From contig JAEZHL010000349.1 of NCBI GenBank assembly GCA_023416575.1, positions 1 through 10,898 on the forward strand: a stretch of DNA of 10,898 nt, read 5' to 3'. This DNA is from Pseudomonadota bacterium. GTDB taxonomy: Bacteria; Pseudomonadota; Alphaproteobacteria; Rhizobiales; Hyphomicrobiaceae. The translations under genes and the position numbers were made by a program. A model generated the notes under the pieces. The model was not told where the DNA came from. It ran no database searches and was given only the letters and a program-made list of their open reading frames with translations. Shown here in pieces: positions 1 through 5,997 of this stretch; the stretch's first letter is position 1, and every line of letters starts with the position of its first letter.

Positions 1-47
1 TTGTCACCAGCCGCATCGGCAGCCCTCCACCTCAGCCAAACGCCCAG

Positions 48-1847
48 TCACGCAGCAACCTTGCGCCGTCGCCTGAACGCCAGCCGCTTCAGGACGAGCA
101 GCACGATGAGCATGAGCAGTGAGGCGAACGTGAGCAGCAGGGCGTGCTTCTCCCACAGCAACAGCGGGCTGATCTCGCCATCCATGACGAGTCCGAAGTC
201 CGAACGGATGAGCGCCGGATTGGGCAGTGAGTCCGCCCTGAGCATCATGGCGACGGCCGCATCCTGGTCCCGGCTCGCGAGCACGGCATTGCGCACACGC
301 GGCGAGGAGAGCACCTGCAATTTCGCCGGGTTCTGCGCGATGGCCCGCAACACCCTCTGGCTCGCGCTCGTACGCAACCCAGTCAGATAGCTGGCAAGCG
401 TTGTGAGCTCCGGCTCGGCGAGGCTGCGTGCCAGAGTCCGAAGATCCTTATCCTCGAGCTCGAAAAGCACGTCACGAGCGCCGCGCTCGATGCCCGTCAG
501 CCGGACCGCCGCCAGCCTGTCATCGAGAGCGAAGATGCGGGATAGCGAAATCTTGGTGAAGTCTTCCGGCTTGGCACGCTTATAAACTTCATATTCGACG
601 ACGAGGCCGAGCCGTTCTCCGGCAATCGTTGTCCAGCGCAGCGCCGAATCGACCGAGCGCGTCTCGCGCGCGATGTCCATGCCGGACTCGGACAGCGTGT
701 TCACGGCAGTATGCAGGCTCCCATCGCCGAGCCGCTTCAGGACGCCCCCATCGCCCTCCGCCGCCGCAAGCAGCCCGACTACCTCGTCGATGCGCGGCAG
801 CTGCTCCGGGCGGGCCGTATCCAGAAAGGCCTTGAAGGATGCATCGCGTTCCGCGAGATCGACGACCTTAGCGTGCGCGCTCCGGAACTCACGCCAGATC
901 TCGACAATTCTGTCGGCCGTCTTGCTGGCAATGTCGCGCACCTGCTCGTCGAGCTGCTCGGCGATGGTGCGTGCCAGCTCCTCCTGGGCTCGCTCCTTGG
1001 TCGCCTTCGACTTCATCTCCTCGGCGATGATCGGCAGCACACCGCTGCGCAGCTCCCAGATGTCCTTGGCGATCAGAACCACGCCAACGCCGCCGGCGAC
1101 GATCGAAACCAGTCGTCCCAGCACGGCACCGACGATCCGGTGCCCTATCCGGCTCGCCATGTTGGAAAGCTGGCGACGAACCAACAGAACAACGGCTCCG
1201 GCCAGCCCTTCGCTGCTCTCCATCAACACGGCGGCCGTGGACGCCCGGGCTTTGGCGGTCTCGGGATCGATGGCGAATTCCTTGCCGGCGTCGCTCGCAA
1301 CCACCCGCGAAACCATTGAGCCGAAGCGCGGCCCCAGGAACGCCTGCAGGCATTGCAGCGACGGCTCGGCCGCATCGATCGTCGCCAGCTCGATATTGCG
1401 GCCGACATCCTTGCCGACCCCGACCGCCAGCTGCTCGATGGCCAGTCGCGCGGGCTCCGACCGATAGACGCGCTCGGCGACCGCGGTCGCCAGCTCCTGC
1501 GACTTTTCCTTGTAGGCGAGGGATTGCAGCAGGTCTCCCCAGCTCGATTCCTCGCGAACCTCGGCAACGGCGATGTCGACCCGCTTGTCCAGGATCTCGT
1601 CTAGGCCGGCCCGGCGCCACTCCTCAGCGACCACTGCCTTGAAATCAACCGCCTTCAGTCCACCCTGCAGCGCCTTCAGCGTGATCCGCTCCACCGCTGC
1701 CCGGAATGCCTGCTCGTCGCCCGCCTGGCAGGCCTCGTACTCCGCGCGCGTCAATTTTTCTGACGCAACAACTGGTTGCGATAACGGCATCGCCGCAACC
1801 GAGAATGCCGTCAGCGCGGCAACAGCCGGGCGAAGGAAGGCAAGCAC
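48..1847 (-). CDS. Conserved hypothetical exported protein with C-terminal membrane anchor
   Basis: I do not recognise a named family in this 599-residue protein. Residues 1-29 look like a signal peptide (hydrophobic AVAALTAFSVAA core, cleavage around VVAS/EK). Residues 30-210 are predicted helical. Residues 237-260 are a glycine-rich hydrophobic stretch that may insert in the membrane. Residues 275-335 are rich in Glu, Lys, Arg and Ala with coiled-coil character. The remainder is helical up to a strong transmembrane helix at about 568-587, followed by a basic FRRRRK tail that should stay cytoplasmic. The only two cysteines, C40 and C166, both lie in the presumed periplasmic part and could form a disulfide. 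The GTG start is supported by AGAGGTGA about six bases upstream. It is a single gene, divergent from the symporter. A role in the cell envelope is inference from topology only. Confidence 0.8.
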   Translation of the reverse strand: MLAFLRPAVAALTAFSVAAMPLSQPVVASEKLTRAEYEACQAGDEQAFRAAVERITLKALQGGLKAVDFKAVVAEEWRRAGLDEILDKRVDIAVAEVREESSWGDLLQSLAYKEKSQELATAVAERVYRSEPARLAIEQLAVGVGKDVGRNIELATIDAAEPSLQCLQAFLGPRFGSMVSRVVASDAGKEFAIDPETAKARASTAAVLMESSEGLAGAVVLLVRRQLSNMASRIGHRIVGAVLGRLVSIVAGGVGVVLIAKDIWELRSGVLPIIAEEMKSKATKERAQEELARTIAEQLDEQVRDIASKTADRIVEIWREFRSAHAKVVDLAERDASFKAFLDTARPEQLPRIDEVVGLLAAAEGDGGVLKRLGDGSLHTAVNTLSESGMDIARETRSVDSALRWTTIAGERLGLVVEYEVYKRAKPEDFTKISLSRIFALDDRLAAVRLTGIERGARDVLFELEDKDLRTLARSLAEPELTTLASYLTGLRTSASQRVLRAIAQNPAKLQVLSSPRVRNAVLASRDQDAAVAMMLRADSLPNPALIRSDFGLVMDGEISPLLLWEKHALLLTFASLLMLIVLLVLKRLAFRRRRKVAA

Positions 1848-2055
1848 GTGATATCACCTCTCCCCTATTGCCCCGCAGGGTGCAGCCACGACCTACTGCT
1901 ACATTAAAGCTAATCCTGGACGGAATGGTACAGCAGTCTGTTGCCAAGGGCACCCGCACCCCAGCCTCCCGCGCACCCCACGACAGAATCGAGTTGACCC
2001 AGCCCCCTCCGACGCTATGGGGATAACCCGTTCAGGAGCGAGGGGGAATTGAGCC
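1848..2055. promoter_or_regulatory. Divergent control region, envelope protein / symporter
   Basis: This 208-base gap lies between two divergent starts, so it should carry both promoters. For the symporter, TTGACC at 1994-1999 is followed after 16 bases by TATGGG at 2016-2021, a weak sigma-70-like pair, and a ribosome site AGGGGGA lies at 2041-2047, eight bases before the ATG. For the minus-strand gene I see a good ribosome site but no convincing promoter pair. A short inverted repeat, ACTGCT (1895-1900) and AGCAGT (1932-1937), is present, but its arms are too short to mean much alone. Confidence 0.35.
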
Positions 2056-3441
2056 ATGACCGGAGTGCAGGTCGGCGTGCTCGCCTATGTCTTGGTTCAA
2101 TTCGCGATCGGCCTCTGGGTCGCCCGGCGGATCAAGACGACAACAGACTTTCTGGTTGCAGGCCGCTCGCTCGGCCTGGGGCTCGTATCGTTCTCGGTCT
2201 TTGCCACCTTCTTCGGTGCCGAGGCGATCGTCGGCACCTCGGGCGCTGTCTACGAGGAAGGCCTCAGCGGTGGCCGCATCGACCCCTTCGGCTATGCCGT
2301 TGCCATTTTCATAGCCGGCGCTCTTTTTGCGGTGCCGTTGTGGAAGCGCGGCATTATCACGTTCGCCGACTTCTTCCGCCAGCGCTTCTCGCCGGGAGTC
2401 GAGAAGCTCGTCGTGCTGGTGCTGCTGCCCGGCTCGATGTTCTGGGCGGCGGCGCAGATCCGTGCCTTCGGACAGTTGGTCAGCGCCACCTCGGGGCTCG
2501 ACGTTTCCGTCGCCATTACAGTCGCGGTGGTCCTCGTCGTCGCCTATAGCGTGCTGGGCGGCCTCCTCGCCGACGCCTGGACCGACCTGATCCAGGGCGT
2601 CGCCATCGTGCTCGGCCTGGTGGTTCTCGCAGTGGTGGTCGCCGCTCAGGTCGGTGGTGTCGCCGAGGGACTGGCGAATGTCGACAGCGATCGCGTCCAG
2701 GCTCTCACGATCGGCGATGAAGGATGGCTCGGCCTGATCGAGAGCTTCGCAATTCCGATCTGCGGTACTGTGGTGGCCATCGAGATCATCTCCCGCATTC
2801 TCGGCGCGCGCTCGGCCGAGGTCGCCGCGCGGGGAGCCATGCTGGGTGGCGCGATCTACCTGGTGGTCGGGGCCATTCCGGTCTTCTTGGGTCTTGTCGG
2901 GCCGCAGCTCCTGCCACAAGTGGATGACGCAGAGCAGATCGTGCCGCTGCTTGCCGAGGCGCATCTCCCCGGGGTGCTGTACGTGATGTTCGCGGGGGCC
3001 GTTATCTCGGCCATTCTATCGACGGTCGACTCGGTCCTGCTGGCGAGCTCGGGACAGGTTTCGCACAATATCGTCGAGCGCGTGATGCCATGGCTCGATG
3101 ATCGCGGCCGGCTGCTGCTCAATCGCGTCGTTCTGGCATTGCTGGCCGTGTTTGCATTCGCCATGGCCCTGACCGCGGACCGGGTAAAGGATCTCGTCGA
3201 AACAGCCTCGGCCGCAGGCAGCGCGGGCGTGTTCGTGGTCGCTGTCTTCGGCCTCTTCACCCGCTTCGGCGCGCAACACGCTGCCATGGCTACGATCCTG
3301 GCCGGCGCCTTGGGCTGGCTCATCTTCGGCATGCTCGAGATCGAGACGCCTTACGTCGCAGCGCTGGCCTTGGCTCTCGTGACCTATGTGACGACGGCGA
3401 TCATAGAAAGGCGCGCGTCCCGGTGCCCGGTTGCAGGCTGA
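2056..3441 (+). CDS. Sodium:solute symporter (SSS family)
   Basis: This is a 461-residue polytopic membrane protein resembling the sodium/solute symporter family (relatives of PutP and PanF), which drive uptake of a small solute with the sodium gradient. About 12-13 hydrophobic segments are visible, starting at residues 4-22. DFLVAGRSLG (31-40) is the usual segment after the first helix, where the family has a D-F-x-x-A-G-R pattern. SAILSTVDSVLLASSG (318-333) matches the conserved helix whose Ser/Thr residues help form the Na2 sodium site. EIISRILGARSAEVA (243-257) matches the family's cytoplasmic arginine-rich loop. Length is normal to slightly short. The ATG start has AGGGGGA eight bases upstream. 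The substrate cannot be told from sequence, and neither neighbour suggests one. It ends 18 bases from the convergent holC. Confidence 0.9.
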   Translation: MTGVQVGVLAYVLVQFAIGLWVARRIKTTTDFLVAGRSLGLGLVSFSVFATFFGAEAIVGTSGAVYEEGLSGGRIDPFGYAVAIFIAGALFAVPLWKRGIITFADFFRQRFSPGVEKLVVLVLLPGSMFWAAAQIRAFGQLVSATSGLDVSVAITVAVVLVVAYSVLGGLLADAWTDLIQGVAIVLGLVVLAVVVAAQVGGVAEGLANVDSDRVQALTIGDEGWLGLIESFAIPICGTVVAIEIISRILGARSAEVAARGAMLGGAIYLVVGAIPVFLGLVGPQLLPQVDDAEQIVPLLAEAHLPGVLYVMFAGAVISAILSTVDSVLLASSGQVSHNIVERVMPWLDDRGRLLLNRVVLALLAVFAFAMALTADRVKDLVETASAAGSAGVFVVAVFGLFTRFGAQHAAMATILAGALGWLIFGMLEIETPYVAALALALVTYVTTAIIERRASRCPVAG

Positions 3442-3450
3442 TACCAACTA

Positions 3451-3469
3451 GCGCGGCCCTCAGGCGCGC
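3451..3469. terminator. Small GC hairpin between convergent gene ends
   Basis: GCGCGGCC-CTCA-GGCGCGC can fold into a seven-pair stem with one bulged G and a CTCA loop. It spans the 18-base gap between the symporter stop and the holC stop, overlapping the last holC codons. It could slow transcription from both sides, but no T-run follows on either strand, so a terminator call is tentative. Confidence 0.25.
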
Positions 3470-3909
3470 TTCTCCCAGCGCCCGTTGTCCGCCTGCTGCC
3501 AGTACGTCACTTGGCAACCTGCCGCGCGGGCGCGCTTCCATTCCTCGCGCGCCTGCTGAATGGCCTCCGCATCATGACCATCGAAGAGGTGGACGATGCG
3601 GTCGTAGCCATCGAGCTGACTGGCCCTGGCGCCCTCGACGAGGAAGCGGACTTTGGCCTCATTCGGATTGTCGTCGCCCAGCGTGAGGAAGATCGGCTGC
3701 TGTGCCGAGTGGCCGTCACGCGCGGTCCCGTGCGGCAGGAAGCTGTCGTCGCGATACGTCCACAGCCAGTTGTCCAGCGCGTCGAGCCGCTCCTGGCTGC
3801 CACATTGCACCACGGCACGCCATCCGCGCTCGAGCGTTCGTTCGAGCAAGTTCGGCAATACCTGCTCGAGCGGTTGTTTCTCCAAGTGATAGAAGAGCAC
3901 TTCGGTCAC
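3460..3909 (-). CDS. holC: DNA polymerase III subunit chi
   Basis: Chi is the clamp-loader-associated subunit that, with psi, links the DNA polymerase III holoenzyme to single-strand binding protein. The 149-residue product matches the family's length and order of conserved blocks: MTEVLFYHLE at the N terminus, a helix rich in Leu/Glu, LDNWLWTYRDDSFLPHG (44-61), QPIFLTL (71-77), an N-E-A-K-V-R segment, and LFDGHD (108-113) before the last helix and a terminal W-x-x-x-x-x-x-x-x-W region. The reading frame stays open to 3954, but the GTG at 3909 is the better start: it gives the family-typical N terminus and has GGAGG (3915-3919 on the plus strand) five bases upstream. It is alone here. In many alphaproteobacteria holC sits beside pepA, which is absent. 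Confidence 0.92.
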   Translation of the reverse strand: MTEVLFYHLEKQPLEQVLPNLLERTLERGWRAVVQCGSQERLDALDNWLWTYRDDSFLPHGTARDGHSAQQPIFLTLGDDNPNEAKVRFLVEGARASQLDGYDRIVHLFDGHDAEAIQQAREEWKRARAAGCQVTYWQQADNGRWEKRA

Positions 3910-3983
3910 GGCAGCCTCCGGCGAGAGAGTGGCCAGTCGCGGGCCGCTTGGCAACCGCAGGGGATCGGATACCTCAAGTCACA

Positions 3984-3989
3984 ATTATA
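3984..3989 (-). promoter_or_regulatory. Consensus -10 box, probable holC promoter
   Basis: Read on the minus strand, this is a perfect TATAAT, which stands out in such GC-rich DNA. It would start a transcript near 3977, leaving a leader of about 68 bases before the holC GTG. No good -35 hexamer lies 16-18 bases upstream, so the call rests on the -10 alone. Confidence 0.4.
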
Positions 3990-4078
3990 GCGCGCCTAAT
4001 TTCCAGACATCCCCCACCGATTGAATGACACTGAATTAACCGCGACACATCGGGTTCGACGGCCCCCGAAACGCGGAA

Positions 4079-4116
4079 GGCCGCACGATGAGCGATTTCT
4101 CGCCCATCGTGCGGCC
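4079..4116 (-). terminator. Strong hairpin downstream of marR-family gene
   Basis: Perfect 12-base arms (GGCCGCACGATG at 4079-4090 and CATCGTGCGGCC at 4105-4116) enclose a second four-pair stem (GCGA/TCGC) with a TTTC loop, separated by one mismatch. On the minus strand it begins 25 bases after the regulator's stop codon, as expected for its terminator. What follows on that strand is only moderately T-rich (TTCCGCGTTTCG), so termination may be imperfect or aided by Rho. The rest of the 232-base gap (3910-4141) holds only the holC signals. Confidence 0.65.
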
Positions 4117-4141
4117 CCATTGCAAAATGCGTCAGAGGTGC

Positions 4142-4696
4142 TCAGCGGCTTTTCGTGCGGCGGACCTTGGCGGGAGCCTTCACGGGCGCCTTTGCAGACG
4201 CCTTCGCAGCCTTCGCGGGCGGAGGAGTCGGAGCGGCGCGACGGTCTTCATTCGCCGGCTCGAGGTTGGCGACGATCGTGCTCAGCGCATCGATCATGGC
4301 ATTGCGCTGCCGCTCGGGCAGCACACCCAGAAGCTGCTCTTCCGTCGTCTTGGCGGCGGGTTCCGCCTCCTCGAGGACATCGCGTCCGGTTGCGGTGAGC
4401 TTCACCGCGTACATGCGGGCGTCGTGAGTGGTCCGGCGACGCTGCAGGAGCCCCTTCTTGATGAGACGGCGCACGATGTCGGCGATGGTGGACCGATCGA
4501 TACCGGTCTGCTGCACGAGCAGCGTCTGGCTCGGATTTTCGGCGCTCGCCACAGCCTTGAGCACCGCGAACTGGCGCGGCGTCAGCTCGTTGTCACGCAT
4601 CGTGGACGTGAACAGTTCGTCGGCCCTCTGGCCGGCCCGGTGAAGGAGGTGAAGGGCCGAGCTCATGAGGTCCAGATCAGGCGAACGAGAGGTCAT
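4142..4696 (-). CDS. MarR-family transcriptional regulator with Lys/Ala/Pro-rich tail
   Basis: This 184-residue protein is a winged-helix regulator of the MarR family, which usually binds palindromic DNA as a dimer and releases it on ligand binding. MSSALHLLHRAGQRADELF (11-29) fits the dimerisation helix. LTPRQFAVLKAVA (38-50) leads into the helix-turn-helix. TLLVQQTGIDRSTIADIVRRL (58-78) contains the recognition helix. The wing is RRRTTHDARMYAVKLT (86-101), with the conserved D-x-R. From about 151 to the end the protein is low-complexity AK/AP repeats with many basic residues, beyond the normal family end, and possibly adds nonspecific DNA contact. The ATG at 4696 has GGAG nine bases upstream. 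In-frame ATG at 4711 and TTG at 4720 are possible but lack a ribosome site. Divergent from the AraC-type gene, so it may control it; the ligand is unknown. Confidence 0.9.
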   Translation of the reverse strand: MTSRSPDLDLMSSALHLLHRAGQRADELFTSTMRDNELTPRQFAVLKAVASAENPSQTLLVQQTGIDRSTIADIVRRLIKKGLLQRRRTTHDARMYAVKLTATGRDVLEEAEPAAKTTEEQLLGVLPERQRNAMIDALSTIVANLEPANEDRRAAPTPPPAKAAKASAKAPVKAPAKVRRTKSR

Positions 4697-4896
4697 TTGG
4701 AATAGCTCCATAAAAAGCAAGGGGCTGTTGAGTGGTCTTTGGTGTGACGGTCATGCTTCTGATTTTTGCGCGTACATACGACCTCAACAGGAGATCAGAC
4801 TTGACCTGCTGCACCTGCTTTTTGACGTGACCCACTTTTAGTCGCGGCGAAAAGCGCAGTTGGGCTCGAGCTGAGGCTGAGCCATTCTCCCGTCCC
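4697..4896. promoter_or_regulatory. Divergent control region between MarR- and AraC-type genes
   Basis: This 200-base gap must hold both regulators' promoters. Visible repeats are CGTACATACG (4771-4780, a 4-2-4 palindrome), a six-base inverted repeat TCTGAT (4758-4763) / ATCAGA (4794-4799), two TTGAC copies 21 bases apart (4801 and 4822), two ACCTGCT copies nine bases apart (4804 and 4813), and GGCTC-N11-GAGCC (4863-4883) ending 13 bases before the AraC-type ATG. No clear -35/-10 pair is visible on either strand. Binding by either regulator is inference. Confidence 0.35.
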
Positions 4897-5955
4897 ATGA
4901 TCCCAAACCGCCAAGCCCTTGTTCGCGGAAGCATTCTCACGGGTTTCCGCGAGGTCCTCTCTGCGCGTGGCATCGAAGCAAACGACCTCCTTGCCCAAGC
5001 TGGCATTCCGCATTACGCGATCAATGATCCCGCGATCGAGCTGCCTCTCAACAGGGTTGCGCATGTCCTGGAACTGGCGGCCGAGCGCACCGATGATCCC
5101 GGTTTCGGGCTCGCGCTTGCGGAAGCCTATCCGCTGGGTGCGAACGGGCTCATCGACTACCTCATGCTGCACGCCACCACAGTTCGCGAGTCACTCGAAT
5201 CACTCACCCAGTTCGCGGCACTCCTGTTCAATCCGAGTTCCCTGGCGTTTCGTGAGGAAGAAGACGTCGCGAAGCTTATGTGGCACTCGCCGATCGTAGC
5301 GACGACGCGACTCGTGCAATTCGCCTGCTTCGCCAACGCTGTCCTGCTCCTGAGGCTGCGGCGCATCGCCGGCCAGGATTGGAACCCGCTGGCGCTCGAG
5401 GTCGAGCACCCGGAATTGCCATGCACGGCAAGGCTGCACCGCATCTTCGGGCCACGCATCACGTTCAATGCCAGGGCCAACGTGATCGCATTCGACCCAG
5501 CCACGCTGAAGCGCACCCCTGGCAGCGCCGATCCCCGGCTGTACCGAATCCTGCGCGAGACGGGAGAGGCAAAGCTGCAAACGCTGACGTCGCGCTTCGA
5601 CGTGGTGTCGCGGACCGCGCGTGCCATCGTTGAAACGCTGAATGTCGACCCTCCGCTGCTCGAGAACGTCGCCGAGCGGATGCGGATAAGCCCGCGGACC
5701 CTGCAGAATCGCTTGGCCCAGGAAGGGACGAGCTACGAGCGGGTCTTGAACGATACCCGCCGTAATCTCGCCGAACGCTATCTGCGCGACAGCGACCTGC
5801 CGTTGATCGAGATCGCATTCCGGCTCGGCTTTTCCGAGCAGAGCGCATTCACCCGCGCGGCGCGCGGCTGGTTCGGCAAGCCGCCGCGGCAGCTGCGAAA
5901 GCTCCGTCAGGAGGGCGGCTGGACCACTTCTTCGGAAGAAGCGCAAGAACCGTGA
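4897..5955 (+). CDS. AraC-family transcriptional regulator
   Basis: This is a 352-residue regulator. Residues about 15-205 resemble the arabinose-binding-like sensor domain seen in OruR/ArgR-type and related AraC proteins (N-terminal GSILTGFREVLSARGI, then a helical domain with the family-like segment LGANGLIDYLMLHATTVRESL at 80-100). Residues about 240-338 hold the paired helix-turn-helix DNA-binding domain. LLENVAERMRISPRTLQNRL (254-273) is the first helix-turn-helix. IEIAFRLGFSEQSAFTRAAR (304-323) with WFGKPPRQLR (325-334) is the second and matches the AraC signature. The ATG start is the first Met. The ribosome site is poor, with only purine-rich GAGGCTGAG well upstream, so initiation may be weak or controlled. 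It ends 42 bases from the convergent carboxylase gene. Regulators of this type often control nearby catabolic genes, and the carboxylase/P450 pair is a natural but unproven target. Confidence 0.9.
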   Translation: MIPNRQALVRGSILTGFREVLSARGIEANDLLAQAGIPHYAINDPAIELPLNRVAHVLELAAERTDDPGFGLALAEAYPLGANGLIDYLMLHATTVRESLESLTQFAALLFNPSSLAFREEEDVAKLMWHSPIVATTRLVQFACFANAVLLLRLRRIAGQDWNPLALEVEHPELPCTARLHRIFGPRITFNARANVIAFDPATLKRTPGSADPRLYRILRETGEAKLQTLTSRFDVVSRTARAIVETLNVDPPLLENVAERMRISPRTLQNRLAQEGTSYERVLNDTRRNLAERYLRDSDLPLIEIAFRLGFSEQSAFTRAARGWFGKPPRQLRKLRQEGGWTTSSEEAQEP

Positions 5956-5997
5956 CGTTCCGGGCTGAAGCGCAAGCGCCGCATCCCTATTTGCCGC

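Noticed and set aside
1..390. An open frame running in from the left edge on the plus strand
   Set aside because: It overlaps the end of the minus-strand gene almost entirely and encodes a Ser/Ala/Arg-rich shadow product. Bases 1-47 alone are too short to call.
673..1467. A 264-codon plus-strand open frame, Ser/Arg/Ala-rich, inside the 599-residue protein gene
   Set aside because: The minus-strand gene has a signal peptide, a membrane anchor and a good ribosome site. The plus-strand product is low-complexity without these.
1848..1857. The 10-base palindrome GTGATATCAC just before the GTG start of the 599-residue protein gene
   Set aside because: It overlaps the ribosome site and start codon, and a single short palindrome is expected by chance. 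No second copy is seen nearby.
2032..2964. A 310-codon open frame on the minus strand inside the symporter gene
   Set aside because: It encodes a charged, Asp/His/Arg-rich low-complexity product typical of the antisense frame of GC-rich coding DNA. The opposite strand has a clear membrane transporter.
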